Of a stretch of 64,000 bases of DNA, positions 30,096 through 41,938 are shown one piece after another. Within the stretch, counting starts at the first letter, position 1, and each line of letters begins with the position of its first letter. The notes under the pieces are model-generated. The model searched no databases. It worked only from the letters and a program-made list of their open reading frames with translations, and was not told the origin of the DNA. The position numbers and the translations under genes are program-made. This DNA is from Anthostomella pinea (Eukaryota; Ascomycota; Sordariomycetes; Xylariales; Xylariaceae), in NCBI GenBank assembly GCA_963556695.1, contig CAUWAG010000003.1, positions 4,216,001 through 4,280,000 on the forward strand. The letters are read 5' to 3'.

Positions 30096-31893
30096 CCTGC
30101 TTTCTCTACCTTGTACTCGTCGGACTGCCACCTGTTGTGCTAGTCGCGCTTCCATGGTCGTCGTGGTTACTCACGAGATCCGAGGTCTCGCACCACGCAT
30201 GCAGGTCTACCGCTGCCCACCATCATCTCCCTCATCCTCTGCTACCGGCTTTAACTAACAATGAGATTCCAGAAGCCAAACCCGCCGTCGATCTCCGTGG
30301 TCAGCATGAATCCCTTGACGTGGAAATCTTGCACACGCGTGCTACAGCACGCCGATCTCCCCACGATCGACGTATAACACACAGCGGAGTGCTAGATCAC
30401 TCCAGACCGACATTCAAGCCTTCACACGTTGAAGCCAACTCCCCCCTTACCCCTATTTTTGAATTTCCCGATCGGGCCCGCGGAAGCCATGCCAAAAATT
30501 CGGATTCGGGCCACTTACCAGGGTGCTATCTTACAGCAGCCGAAGGTCAGCCTGTCATCCGAATAATAGCCGATAGCAATCACCAGAGGGTGGGCTGACG
30601 GAAGGACGAGACAAGAGGGGGATGGCATTGACGAGTTTTGGTATGGACGCTGTTGGGCCAGCACGATGATAGCGCTGACGACAAAGACGACCGACAGTGT
30701 CGAGGACCGGGATGGATGACAGAAAACAAGGGAGGAAGCTGACGGACGGACCATGGTGAGTGTAATTCGCATCGTCTCCATCGTCAGCCCGTGCGTGCAT
30801 AGCCTCGAGGCGACAGCCATGATCAAGTCGAAAGCGTATCGAAACACGTTGGACCATTTTCCCCTGTTTACTTTCCATTAGAACGGACAGCTCATCACCC
30901 CACCGACAGCCCTCCTTTGCGACATGCCCGATCCGGCTTTCTCTCTGCCTCAAGTGTGCAGTCTGGGAATGCATGAAAGCAGGTCGGAATGTATCCTCCA
31001 GGCCTATAGGACTCGTGTCATGATCGCTGTGGTTTTCGCACTCGAGAGGTGCCGTTCCGGTGGTTACGCCGGAGACTTACAACTCGTCGGAGGGCCTTGG
31101 TATCGCTTTCGTTTTTTTGCGTGATGCTTCGGATTGGCATAGGAGAGTTATAGACGGTGTAATTGGGACTGATTTGGCCCGCTATTAAGAACCAGTTTAA
31201 CGTGGACGTTGGAACCGTCTTGGGCAACCACGCCCTCCCAAGGCAGCAAAGGTCACTAACGCCAACAACACTATCACCGTCCAGGCTTACCCGTCTGTCA
31301 TGTCGAGCACAAGCCTGGCTTGAGCTGGTAATCAGGACGATATAAATGAGATACTCCTTGGCAACCGTCGTCCCGCACTCGCAGGGTTATCCCAGCGAGC
31401 CATCGACAGGCTGTAACTATCCGCCCGGGGCCGACAGAACACTACCTTCGATAGGTATGGGAGCTGGTAGACATCTCGGCATCTTTGCTTTGTGGGATAG
31501 GATAAGGTCGTCCCTAGTTGTTCAAGTCTTGGTCCTACAGTCAAGGCGTACTGTCGAGACCAGAAGTAGACGTTTGTTCTTCGCGCCGGCAGTATCGCCA
31601 CGCACGACGAGTCGGAGACCGAGGGGAACCACCGCTTACATATCAGCATGGTGGACGAGGGCGCCAACGTGCGACGCTGTGTTGCTGATGCCACTGCTCA
31701 CCCCGGTGCCTGAACAGTTGATAAGTCTACAGTTAAAAAAATAGAGAGCAGGAACCGAGCAACCTAGCCAGAACCTGAGGAAGACTACCTGGAAGAGAAG
31801 AGACTGCTTCTCGACGCAGGCGACGTTCTCGACGGCCGTCATACCGAACCTGTTGCCCTCTGTCACGAAGAAGCGGCGCCCGACTGCGTACGT
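30096..31893. other. no recognisable gene
   Basis: About 1.8 kb of high-complexity sequence with several open frames under 155 codons, none with a motif I recognise. Confidence 0.4.
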
Positions 31894-32590
31894 CTAGAGC
31901 AGAGCTTCGTACTGTCCGCCCCTGCCGCACTGCTGGAGCAGGGCTTGGACTTCCGGGCTCGCCGCGATGCGGGCCTGGATCTCTGGAGAGCGAAGCTGCT
32001 CGGCACCGCAATCTAGGATCTTCAAGACGCGCTCCTGCGCAAGCAGGCTCCGAAACTCCAGACCTAGCTCGGCGGGTGCCCGTGCATTGTCCTGCAGCGT
32101 CGACCCTTGTCTCCAGATATTGAGGATGAGTGTCCGCCAGAACCTCTCGTCTCTGCCCTCATAGGTCTCAGACGCGGGGGCTGGGAGTTTCCGGAACTCG
32201 TCGTAGCAGAGGTGCATGTAGTTGCCGGTATCGAAGACGGGAGACACGTGAGCCACGCGGCCGATAGCGCACGCCTGGACGTGGAGTGCATTGTCGTCGG
32301 AGGTGGTGAGCGGCTTGGTTTTGGCGCCGAAGGTATCCGACCACCTGCGCAGCCCGTTAATTGGGTTGGAAGCAGAGTCCACTGCGGGCTTGCTCTCGAA
32401 GTCTGGAGCCCAGCTGGGCAGGTCCTTGAGCCGTTAAGCGCAAGGAACGCGCTCGCCATACCACAGGAGAAGGTCCTGACTCTCGAGGATAGTGTACCTC
32501 GCTGCTTCCGTGAAGACCTCGGTGGCGCTCTTGGTGTAATCGACGGCCGGCAATGGCTGAGCGCCTCTGTTGTGGTTTATTCAAGCGATC
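31894..32590 (-). pseudogene. HET-domain protein, C-terminal relic
   Basis: One minus-strand frame reads PAVDYTKSATEVFTEAARYT, LLWYGER, a TAA at 32,434-32,436, then LKDLPSWAPDFESKP and about 160 further residues to a natural-looking stop. Y-x-K-x-x-x-E-V-F/Y-T-E-A-A-R followed by LPSWAPDF is characteristic of the region just after the HET domain in fungal heterokaryon-incompatibility proteins. The HET domain proper is missing. The single stop could derive from CAA. These proteins act in non-self recognition. Confidence 0.65.
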
Positions 32591-32979
32591 ATGCGGCGCA
32601 TACTCCACGTCAAGCAGACTGCACCTGCCAACGTAGTAGGAATTGCACTCTGAGATGCAACCACCGACCATACCATCATGTACGACATGCCAGCCCTCGT
32701 CAGGCTCTAGGCGTGCTCCGATACAAAGCCCGAGGTATTCACTCTCATTCGACGTTGCCCTAGTTCATCCCACGCAAAACGCCATATGATACGAGCCGAC
32801 TTGTTCGCATGTGAACTGGGTCCCAGGCACCTCGTGGAAGGTACGTCCCTGCCTCCATTGCACGCCATCAGGCTGGCTTTTACTAACCACTCTAATACGT
32901 ACAGTCGCGTCCAAACCACCAATGACTTCAAGTATTCGACATTACTTCCTTGAAAAGCGAGACGATTGACGATCAAGAG

Positions 32980-34323
32980 ATGAACGGAACAAGCCAAGGA
33001 GACTCGACACCAGAGGTTGTCGGGGTGGAGCAGACCCATCAACAGTCGCCAGTTATACCACAAAGGCGCAGGTTCAACCAATACCGATTGAAACAGAGAA
33101 AAGACGGTTCGAACCGGACACGGTGTGCCGACTGCGGCACGGATGTGGACGCATATCACTTCAAGCGACACTGCGAGTCAAACCGCCACCAAGAAGCAAT
33201 AGCCAGTCGACGAGAACAAGGCAGAGATGATATACCACCGGGAACAGATACCAATGTGCCCTTACCGAATGCGTTAGACTGCTTCCTCTCGAAATCAGGG
33301 GATGCGACATCGCCGTTGGCCGGTCTTGCGGCTGCATACAAGGAGGAACTCGATCGTGCAGGAGGTACATCAAGGCTGGAAATCAATCGTGATGCACCGC
33401 TGTGGCGCGGGTTGGGGTTGTACCCGCCATTGTTGCTGCCGGTGGATGGTTGTTGGCGGATACGACCGGCCTCGCGGGAACAGTTCTTAGCGGAGCTGTT
33501 GCATGACTTTGACCTCGACAGAACAGTGGTCTACAAGAGAGGGAGCAATGACAGAACGTGTGCCAGCTCCAACTTCTGCCACGTATTAACGCAACTCGAG
33601 AAGCCGGACGAAACTAACACATACTACGCGATCAATATGAAGGCAAGATCGGTAGAGATACAGCTGCCAGAACAGCTCCAAGCCAAGTACAATATCAGTA
33701 CGCTCTCGGCTACGACGACAACGAACGTGACACCAAAGTTTGCAGCTGCCGACTTACACGTCGATCACGGGAGACACGGAGTGACGGGAGTAGAAGGCGG
33801 CTGCGTGAAGCTATGGGCGCTATACCCGCCTACCGACCAGAACCTGACAGAGCTGGAGAAGCAATACGATTGTGCTTGTTTGTTTTTGGGGTTGCAGGGA
33901 CAGCTTGAAGGGGGAGAATTCTGTGTGCAGACGGAAAGGGAGGTTATCTACCTGCCATCCGGATGCCTACACGCAACAATCACGCTCGAAGGGGGACTCA
34001 CGCCAGGGTTCGAGTTCACGTCGCCGGACTGCCTGCGAGCTACGGCCGCAATGTGGGATATCACTACCAGAGGTGGCCAATCCACGAAGGAAGACTCCGT
34101 GCCGCTTTTAGAATGCATAATGGCGTGTTTAGAAGCCGGCACAGACACGGGGAGGGATAGAAAGGAAAGAGCAGCGAGCATGAAAATAGAGGCAGAAAGC
34201 GTACTATGTACACAATACGCAAAACTGGCTCGGAAAAAACACAACATACTCAACCGCATCAAGAGGTTACTCGATAGAACTATATGCCACCATTACAGTG
34301 TGGCATGGAAGGACCACAAGTAG
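32980..34323 (+). CDS. C2H2 zinc finger plus JmjC/cupin-like protein (447 aa)
   Basis: The first ATG of an open frame is at 32980 (a non-ATG extension reaches 32950). Near residues 49-71 is a CADCG-x8-H-x4-H-type finger (CADCGTDVDAYHFKRHCESN). The C-terminal half has a JmjC-like double-stranded beta-helix signature: LHVDHG (His and Asp metal ligands, about residue 260), KLWALYPP, and IYLPSGCLHATI with the distal His near residue 331. These are the Fe(II)/2-oxoglutarate ligands of JmjC oxygenases, which hydroxylate or demethylate proteins. Length, intact frame and metal triad argue for a functional gene, though no substrate can be inferred. It is unusual to see this pair of domains in a transposon-rich block. 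Upstream exons are possible. Confidence 0.75.
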   Translation: MNGTSQGDSTPEVVGVEQTHQQSPVIPQRRRFNQYRLKQRKDGSNRTRCADCGTDVDAYHFKRHCESNRHQEAIASRREQGRDDIPPGTDTNVPLPNALDCFLSKSGDATSPLAGLAAAYKEELDRAGGTSRLEINRDAPLWRGLGLYPPLLLPVDGCWRIRPASREQFLAELLHDFDLDRTVVYKRGSNDRTCASSNFCHVLTQLEKPDETNTYYAINMKARSVEIQLPEQLQAKYNISTLSATTTTNVTPKFAAADLHVDHGRHGVTGVEGGCVKLWALYPPTDQNLTELEKQYDCACLFLGLQGQLEGGEFCVQTEREVIYLPSGCLHATITLEGGLTPGFEFTSPDCLRATAAMWDITTRGGQSTKEDSVPLLECIMACLEAGTDTGRDRKERAASMKIEAESVLCTQYAKLARKKHNILNRIKRLLDRTICHHYSVAWKDHK

Positions 34324-34920
34324 TAGATACGGTAACCGATACAACAGAGAGGCATGGAAGGTTAAAATGGGAAGGTGTGAGAATTGTGGTGGCTTTGGTG
34401 GTCAAAGGGGTCAATGGAAGCAGCTGGATGAAGGAGCTTTGTTAGATGCTCTAAGGATAGGCCCTGCTTTGTGGTTTAAGTGTGGATTTAGTACCGAATC
34501 AGGCCTTCTGACCCATAGCCAGAACAAGCAAGTAACTAGGGAATCTACCCTTATTCCGCACCGATACAGGATTCCCGACAGAAGGTAATAAACATAAAAA
34601 AGTGATACTTAAAAAGATACGTGTAAGAATCAGTAAACTACGTAGATAGGGGCAATGATTAGGGCGTATTATGTGCATTTCGGAAGCCTCGCTATGGTTT
34701 CAAGCTTTCTAGCTTTTGATCTCCCATTTAATAGGTGGTTACTTTAATACACTTAGTGCTACGGTTTCTTTTCGTGACCCTAGGCGCCTTGTTCGTCGTT
34801 TTTTCTTGTAGTAAGTCAAGGTTTTGAGACTTTTCTTCAAATCCATCTGCCAGCTGTTATCTAGCTGCCGGACGGTAGCACTTGTAAGGAAAGCTGCAGC
34901 TGATAGCAGTGTAGCGCCAG
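34324..34920. other. no recognisable gene
   Basis: AT-richer downstream region of the JmjC-like gene; no terminator-like or coding structure seen. Confidence 0.4.
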
Positions 34921-34921
34921 C

Positions 34922-34990
34922 GCTGCTCCCCCTGCTCCCCACTGCTCCCCACTGCTCCCCACTGCTCCCCACTGCTCCCCACTGCTCCCC
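34922..34990. repeat. ACTGCTCCCC minisatellite
   Basis: About seven near-perfect 10-bp units CTGCTCCCCA. Confidence 0.92.
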
Positions 34991-35524
34991 CGCAGCTGTT
35001 ATTAAGTTAAAACACATAATTTTCCCAACCGTTTTATTATGCAGACCCAAGGCAGAAGATTTTAATTTTGGTACGTATGTGGCTCCTCAACCCACTCTCC
35101 AGCCACAATGACGGATGGGTCACGGACCAGGATACAAGGTACCTTGGAGCCCAACGGGTACCCGTTTGTACCTGATTTGTACCCAACTGGGATGATAGCT
35201 ACTTCCGGGATGGGGACACCACCCATCCCTTCTTGAAATCAAGACCAATAGCCACCTATCGTGACCCTGGTCCTTATTCTGGATACCGCTACCACAAGGC
35301 ACACGTATACCCGTCCGCCAACCTTTGCGCGACCCGTTCAATAAATGCAGCGCAGCAACGCTCTTGTTTGTTTCGCCGGGAGGTGTGGTCTGTTTCCGCC
35401 AGCCTTCTTCCCTTCTTGCTTCAGTTCCGGATGGAGGAGGAAGCAAGAGTCGTCACCACCTGTGTGGTCCTTGCCGCAGGCTTGGTGGAAAGGCAGACCT
35501 GGCGCGTGAGGTGGTTCCGTTAGG
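34991..35524. other. no recognisable gene
   Basis: No motif found; borders a LINE B scrap on the right. Confidence 0.4.
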
Positions 35525-35665
35525 ATCGGTCTTGGGAAATCCGGTGTGAGTTCATACGTCCTTTGGAGCCGTGTCCTTGCGGTTGTCCTGACCAGACTCC
35601 TCAGGCCTCTGCTCACGGTAGGGTTCCGGGCTGTAACACATTGGATTAGCGGATGCATTCGTAGT
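35525..35665 (-). mobile_element. LINE B fragment (ORF2 between RT and RNase H)
   Basis: The minus strand encodes CVTARNPTVSRGLRSLVRT then ARTRLQRTYELTPDFPRPIL, almost identical to the LINE B polyprotein at about 44,600-44,745. Flanks are unrelated. Confidence 0.85.
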
Positions 35666-36532
35666 CGGTAGTCCGAATAGAGTGAGTCGCGGTCCTTGAG
35701 TGGGAAAACATCTTGGGCTCGATGATGCGGCGATGCGTTGAAGAAGCGGTATGGCGCGACGGAAGTAGGCACGGCAGAGGGACAGTATCTACGGCAAGAG
35801 TGCAATGTTAACAATAACAATGACAACCACAACGACAATGGCAGCGGCGATGGCAATGACAAGGGGCTAGTCAATACGGGAGAGCGGCGTGATGGCTGCC
35901 GTGGAGACCCTGGAGAGGGGCCGTGCTGAAGCCGCGTCAGAGGCTTTGATGCCAGATCGAGGAGATGGTCGGGTGAGAGATTGATAGTAGGCATCAGAGC
36001 GACGTCAAGAAAATGGTCGATCATGAGGCCCATGTTGGATTGTATGGTGCTGAGAGTGGCATCGTACACTACGTGTTACGGCATTACGTAATACCTCCAC
36101 ATATTTATGTACATATATACCCCTAGCTTCCCCGTTCTCTTCCGACCTTGCCTCTTCTTCCTTAGATATTGTTGAATCTAGATAGTTCATACCATCAGCC
36201 CTGACCAGCGCAGCTGCAGGCCCGATTGTCACACTACGGGCTTGATGATCAACAGAGTCCAGCTGCAGGTCGTGATGCAGGTCGTGGTGTGGGTTGTGAT
36301 GAAGGTCGTCATGGAGCCCGTGATGGAGACCGTGAGATTTAGACAAGGACTGGGATGCTGAATAATAGCCGGTCGTCCAGTACGCCCAGCGTAATCAGCG
36401 TTCGATGCATCCAACTGGCAACGCACCTTCACAAGTCCATCATGTGCAAGAGCGGCATCACCCACCGACAGGCCAGACACAAAGGAGATGGACAACATAC
36501 TGCTCAAGGAGACACAAGCAAGCCATATACAG
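35666..36532. other. unassigned, possible LTR start
   Basis: TGTTACGGCATTACGTAATA at 36,073 looks like the start of a fungal LTR, but no partner was found. Around 36,260-36,330 short GGTCGTGATG-type repeats encode a histidine/aspartate-rich shadow frame. Confidence 0.35.
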
Positions 36533-36613
36533 TGTCTTGATATTCTCATCCACGAAGTAATAGCTGCTTGCTGCCGGCCATGCCCAAGCTTCTCATCACG
36601 CTCGCAGTGACAT
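36533..36613 (+). repeat. gypsy LTR fragment
   Basis: GTCTTGATATTCTCAT, AGTAATAGCTGCTTGCTGCC and CGCTCGC-GTGACAT match the reverse complement of the 61,693-61,895 LTR, about 80 bp long. A weaker piece recurs at about 37,210-37,245. Confidence 0.6.
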
Positions 36614-37869
36614 CCGCTTACCCTTATATGGTCGTTATCAACACAAAGCCATTATCAACTGCCTCCTGATATGCAACGGTATGAGAAGCTTTGCAAGGGT
36701 TCCCTATAATTGCCCATTCTCCCTTCATTCGTTGATGGTTTCGTTCCGGCTGTAATTTGATGAAGTTGACTAGTGGGAGGGCCTGGAATTCATAATTATG
36801 AAATACTTATGTTGACCGTTTCCGGCTCTCATTATACCGTGGGGACGGGGGAGTAAATCTAAGAGTTGTCGCTGACAGGCAGTATCATTCAGCTCGGCTA
36901 GCATGGAGGCCTTACTCTTAGGACGACGGACTCGTGGCTTTATGAAGCATCTAGGATGTGTCTTCTTCTTCTTATACTTGTCCCACTTTAGTGATCGTGC
37001 CTGACTTCTCAGGTCTCTATCTTGGTTGAAGTTCATGGTGGCTGCAAGACCACACCACTAATCTGGTCTTATATAGTACTTTCTGTCCGGGTTTGCGAGT
37101 TAGTCCGAGAGCTAAATTCAGGTTACATTAGTAACCACTTTGACCAACGGTCTTTTCTAGTCTTATCTGTTCGGTAGATTGATTTGTCATCAGCCCTAAT
37201 TAGGGCATGTCCCAGCTACTCAGTACGCTCGCTATGACGAGGTAGTGTCAATGTTTCAGCCTGCAGTTGGCCCACAGTGAGCTGGCTAGACTGCGCCTGC
37301 TTGTGTAGATCAGGAGATCAGCATATCCACAACTGGCTCAAAAGCCATAATTTAATTTGGCCTCTGAGCAGCGTGAATGGCGACGCTTCAGTTCGGGCTG
37401 AAGGAGTCGTCCATCTGGATACTTCCATAATGTACAGGCTGCTTGTTTTTGTAACAGACACCCAAGTCTAGAGCAACTCAGCCACTCTAGCCCCTCTCTT
37501 TAGGCCCCAAACCTAACCGTACTGGAGTCGCATTAAACACTCAACCTTGGAACACCCCGTGTCCGTTCGCCGTGCGCGCTCACCGAAACGCCTGAATGAC
37601 ACTCCCTCCACAGCCTCGTAAGCAGCTTTGTCCCCGCTACGCTACCCCTTCCATCATTCTGCCCAGTCCTACGTTACTGCCGTTTTTCTATATGTCACTT
37701 TGCTGTCTATCCAGGTCATATCCGTTGCAACTCCTACATATCCACATTTAAGCTGATGCTTCTATTAAAACCTCTGCTTCGCCCGTTTCCCTTCAGTGTC
37801 TCTACATATACTCCTATAACCACCCTATAACCACCTTTCTTATGGACTTGTCCAAGAAGACCAAACCTT
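36614..37869. other. unassigned; one short basic ORF
   Basis: A minus-strand frame at 36,770-37,036 encodes 88 residues, very basic (KWDKYKKKKTHPR, KPRVRRPKSK). It has no recognised family and may be chance. Confidence 0.3.
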
Positions 37870-38052
37870 CTCATGGCAATAACGGTGGCGGAGGCGCACC
37901 TGTTGTTCGACAAGTTGATGACGTGAACGCTGGTCTCTTCTGCCCAGGGCCAGAGGAATTCCGGTAGTTTAGCCTCAATCAAGGCACAGCGGGCTGGCGT
38001 CATGATCAGGTCTCCAGTCTTCTCTCTGCGGCCATTCTGTTGAGGTGTATTT
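37870..38052 (-). pseudogene. copia integrase fragment
   Basis: Encodes TPQQNGRREKTGDLIM, then ALIEAKLPEFLWPWAEET and VINLSNNR. TPQQNGVAER...R.ML..A.LP..LW.EA...A.Y..NR is the end of the copia integrase core. Several normally conserved residues are changed. Confidence 0.75.
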
Positions 38053-38164
38053 AGCAACCAGGTGGCATCTCGTGAGTGGTGGCCGCCTCTACAAAGACAA
38101 CAAACTAGCATCCCCTCACAAAGAGCATAGTGCCTCAGTATATTTAACCCGTTAAAACGCATTA

Positions 38165-39745
38165 TATGAGGACTATGCAACACAGTCAAAGGACTTCCAG
38201 TAAAGTCAACCAAGAGGGCTGTGAAAGCTTGTGTTATTCCTATTCTTACACATGGCCTGGAGGCCTGGTACCCAGGAATCGAGAAAGTTGGGAGCTTAGG
38301 TGAGACATCAGCATGTCGCATTAAGGGGCTTCTTAGAACAATAGATGCCGTACTACGAACGGCGATCAGGGCTATCTTGCCAGTCTGGAAAACACACTCT
38401 GGACATATCCTATACTTCGAATCGTAGATTCCCCCAGCAGGAGTTCTTGCAGAGTCAATAAGACGACGTCACGGCCTCTGACTAGGACAAATAAACCAAA
38501 GACACCCTCTTGTTACCAGGCTCTAAATACAAGCTCGCAAGGATCCAACAAGGCTATAAAGGAGCTTCCAGCTAGTCCCTGACTTCCAGAGACCAATACT
38601 TACCAGGCCATTATGAAAGAAGCCCCCAATCCGTAAAGATAAAGACAAAGAAATAGAGCTTTTTAAGCAATGGCTATAAGAGAGAAACGTGAACACTGAC
38701 CTTGTCATCTACTCAGATAGATCACAATTGGATGACCAAGGCACAACCCGCACTGGATGGGGTTATAATTAGGAAAGGCGGCACTACACAAGAAGTATAC
38801 CGGGGAAAGGGCAGACTTCTCTAAACAAAAATAGTAGATGCTGAAGTCCATGGTGCTCTCCAAGGTCTTGCAGCAGCCAGGGCAATTGGACACGGAAAAC
38901 AGCTATATGTCTGCCTGGACAACACGTCAGTGGTAGATGGGCTTAATGGGACTCCACCCGAGACATCACAGAACATTTTTCTACGATTTCAAGAACTTGC
39001 CACAGCACACACTCCTGGAGTGACCGTCAAGTGGATTGCTGGACACAGAGATATTGATGGCAATAAAGCTGCCAATATACTAACAAAAGAAGGTACTATA
39101 TTAGAAACAGACATAACAAATCTTTCTATAATCTCTTAGGTCAAGTAAGATCTCAAAAGAAAGGGCAAGAAAGAGTTCAATTAATGGTAAAAAGACTAAT
39201 TAGAACTTAAATATTAAAAAGTATATTCATATACAGTAATTAAAAAAGACCTTATATCTTTTAAGAGGAGTACTTTATACAGACTTCTAGCGGCCAGATC
39301 TGGACATGGCGACTTTGCCAGATACCATGAACGCTTTGGGCATACAGACTCAAATGATCAATGCAGTTGTGATAAAAAAAAAACACCATAATACATTTTC
39401 TTTTATAAAAGACTGGAAAAAAATCGGCTACTGTTTAGGTACTCGCCTAGGACAGCTTGTTTATAATACTTAAGGGAAAAGAACACAGAATAGGCAAAAT
39501 TCATGGAGAAGAGCAAATTCTTTTCAACAATCTGTCCCTAATAGATAACTTTCTTAAAGGACCAGATGGATGACCCCAAGGTCATACCGCCGCAACAACG
39601 GGAATGGGCCCGTGAACGGGACTGACTGTACTTATTATCTTGAGACCTCCACAACCCTGCGATGCAGAGGCTCTGGGAGGCGTGGTTTGCACTACTGAGG
39701 AGCTACCCCCCACGTTAAATACAAAACAAACAAACAAACAAACAA
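38165..39745 (+). pseudogene. LINE A3: 3' half of LINE A, heavily RIP-like mutated
   Basis: Collinear with LINE A2 from about 10,165 to its 3' end, ending CGTTAAATACAAAACAAACA. Coding remnants include AVKACVIPILTHGLEAW, NGTPPETSQNIFLRFQELA and GHRDIDGNKAANIL. Numerous stops interrupt it. Comparison with A2 shows mostly C-to-T and G-to-A changes, e.g. CTACAAG to CTATAAG and CAAGCAGAA to TAAACAAAA. No product possible. Confidence 0.9.
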
Positions 39746-39846
39746 ACGATGCCTGTCAGTCTGTCTATTAATAACAAGATGTTACTCACTAGCCCCAGCA
39801 GAGAAGCTCCCTTTGTTGTCCAAGGACAGGAACTTCTTGCCGCAGC

Positions 39847-39898
39847 TGGCAGCGGCGCAGGATGGCAGCGGCGCAAGATGGCAGCGGCGCAGGATGGC
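39847..39898. repeat. 16-bp tandem repeat, three units
   Basis: GGCAGCGGCGCAGGAT three times, the middle copy with one A for G. Confidence 0.85.
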
Positions 39899-39953
39899 GG
39901 TGTGGCGAGTCCGACAGACGGCCATGTTCTTCGCCCTTGGCCGCCGGACACCG

Positions 39954-39964
39954 GCCGGAGCATG
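39954..39964. repeat. LINE B target-site duplication, left
   Basis: GCCGGAGCATG, identical to 46,116-46,126. Confidence 0.85.
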
Positions 39965-40014
39965 GGGAACACTTCTTTATCCTCACCTTCTTTTTAAAAT
40001 TATTTTTCTTGGCG

Positions 40015-40029
40015 CCCACTGTTAGTGGG
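40015..40029 (+). promoter_or_regulatory. hairpin in LINE B 5' UTR
   Basis: TTTTTCTTGGCG is followed by CCCAC, loop TGTTA, GTGGG. Counterpart of the LINE A2 hairpin, with different stem bases that still pair. Confidence 0.6.
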
Positions 40030-40111
40030 TAGCCTACCCCAGCCAGCCATTACGCTAACAGACGCCTCCATCTGGCCAAAACACCAAGCCCCGGATCTCA
40101 CGATCCTCGCT

Positions 40112-41938
40112 ATGGCTCACCAGCCATTAGCTGCCGCCGTCCTTGCGACACTTCCCTTAGGGGACAGCGCAGCGCAGCGGCACCCCCCGCCCCTCAGCTC
40201 AGCCGGGTGTCTGAGATCGCTCCACACGCGGAGAAATTCAACACGATGGGCCCCAATCCCGACGGTGCTTTTAAGAAGGGATAACAAAGACAAGAATAAC
40301 GCTGTCTCCAGAGCAGCCTCTGCCCCTATTAGCCTCTTCGCAAAGCCTGATGGTCTCAGTGCCTCTATACATGCTACCCAGGCCCAAAACTCGGCCCTAC
40401 AAGCCCTGCACCAAGCAGTAAATGAACGACGCCGCAAGGAGAAAATTCAAACGGATATCCTGGAACTCGTCGCCAGATCCCTCAACACAGTCGTCGCGAC
40501 TGTGGCAAAGGACCCAGAACAGCTGGCCTATGCCCAACAGATAGCCACCAGCTTTTCCCAGTTCCTCCGCACGAACGTACTCGCCAACAGCGAAGGACAG
40601 GAGCCGGCAGGAACAGAACCCCTGCGCAGCAAAAGAGGTGCCCAAGCGCACCCCACCACAGACCCAACAAAGACCACAAACAACCCCCATGTACGACACA
40701 CGTATGCAAGGGTCACCGCGAATGGCATCCAGTCCCAGGCAGCTGGAATCGGCCCTAAGAAACACGCCGGGACCAGACCACCGACGGAGAAAGAAGACCT
40801 CCGTATATTCATAAGGCTTCCAAAAGACCAGCTCGGCTGGTCTAGAACTATCAGCACATATGCCCTTCGGAAAACTATCACCAAGGAGCTAAACCTCGTG
40901 GCTTCCGATGTGGCAGATGCACACAGAATCCCTACCGGCTTGTCTCTTCGACCAAGGGATAAAACTGCACAAGGAAGGATCCTAGCACAAAAAGCAAAAC
41001 TAGCTCAGCTCACAAAAGCCTCTACAGTAGAACTACCCGTCAAGTGGCACACTTATGCCCTCCCGAACTGTCCAACTAGACTTACTAACATGGAACTTGA
41101 AGATGTAGAGATCACATCGGAAATGACCCTAGATGAATGCGAATTCCAGACCGGCCGCCGCCCGGTTAATGCACGCATATCAAAAAACGGTCTCAACGAG
41201 TCCGGCCAAGTCACATGGCTAGTTTCGTTCACCGAGAAAGTAGAAGCCTTTAGAATCTTTGGCCTCTATTCAAGGTCTAGGCTTATCGAGAAGAAAAGCC
41301 CTCCCTTACAACATAACCCAGGATGCCAAGGTTGGCACCCTACACGGTGGTGTGCCCGCCCTAGCTGCTGTGAGAGATGCGGGAAACCGGAAGACGAAAG
41401 GCACGTATCTCCATGCACGCTCCCCCCTCAATGTGCCAACTGCATGGGGCCCGCAATATCAACACATGTAAACTGCCCAGCCAGACCTAAGAGAATAGGA
41501 GGCCAGCTGGTCCACCCCTCGAACCAGGAAAGGAAGAAGCTCAGGAAGTCATGTCTAAAGCTCTACAACGAGGTAAATGCTATAAGGAACCCACCAGCTC
41601 CTCAAAGCCTAGCCCCGGTACTAGCGGCACCCTCTCAGAAAGAAACCCCACCCACACCCAGCCCTATCGCCAGAGCCATGGACAGCATCATAGTGGCAAG
41701 TATGAACACACCCGAAATCAACCTCACAGACGGCAAATCCACGTCAGAGGAGGGGCCAGATGAGGTCGTCAACCTGGACAAAGAGGATACGGAGATGACC
41801 GGCCTTCCCTCACTCCCGAAAGAACCACAGCAGGGCACAAGATCCGTGAGGAGACCTCACCGCCAGCAACAACAAGTCGACTATACTGGTAATAATGTCA
41901 GCTCAGCCTTCGAATGCCACTCAGACCTCCGGGACTAG
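40112..41938 (+). CDS. LINE B ORF1: Gag-like RNA-binding protein
   Basis: From the first ATG (40112) the product has 608 residues; the frame is open from 39,998. It contains a lysine- and alanine-rich N-terminus, a coiled part (AVNERRRKEKIQTDILELVA), the LINE ORF1 core (LRIFIRLPKDQLGW) and cysteine knuckles near residues 420-460 (CCERCGKPEDERHVSPC, CANCMGPAISTHVNC). It overlaps the start of ORF2 by 44 nt in another frame, a longer overlap than in LINE A2. The role is expected to be binding of the element RNA. Confidence 0.85.
   Translation: MAHQPLAAAVLATLPLGDSAAQRHPPPLSSAGCLRSLHTRRNSTRWAPIPTVLLRRDNKDKNNAVSRAASAPISLFAKPDGLSASIHATQAQNSALQALHQAVNERRRKEKIQTDILELVARSLNTVVATVAKDPEQLAYAQQIATSFSQFLRTNVLANSEGQEPAGTEPLRSKRGAQAHPTTDPTKTTNNPHVRHTYARVTANGIQSQAAGIGPKKHAGTRPPTEKEDLRIFIRLPKDQLGWSRTISTYALRKTITKELNLVASDVADAHRIPTGLSLRPRDKTAQGRILAQKAKLAQLTKASTVELPVKWHTYALPNCPTRLTNMELEDVEITSEMTLDECEFQTGRRPVNARISKNGLNESGQVTWLVSFTEKVEAFRIFGLYSRSRLIEKKSPPLQHNPGCQGWHPTRWCARPSCCERCGKPEDERHVSPCTLPPQCANCMGPAISTHVNCPARPKRIGGQLVHPSNQERKKLRKSCLKLYNEVNAIRNPPAPQSLAPVLAAPSQKETPPTPSPIARAMDSIIVASMNTPEINLTDGKSTSEEGPDEVVNLDKEDTEMTGLPSLPKEPQQGTRSVRRPHRQQQQVDYTGNNVSSAFECHSDLRD

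Noticed and set aside
30137..30598. 153-residue plus-strand frame
   Set aside because: No motif, no splice support and composition similar to surrounding non-coding DNA.
32107..32763. 218-residue plus-strand protein opposite the HET relic
   Set aside because: The minus strand carries HET-family motifs; the plus frame is its shadow.
35338..36069. A 243-residue minus-strand protein
   Set aside because: Only 35,525-35,665 matches LINE B; the rest is low-complexity and without support.
37734..38321. A single 195-residue minus-strand protein
   Set aside because: Only the middle is copia integrase; the higher-coordinate part is the antisense of LINE A3.
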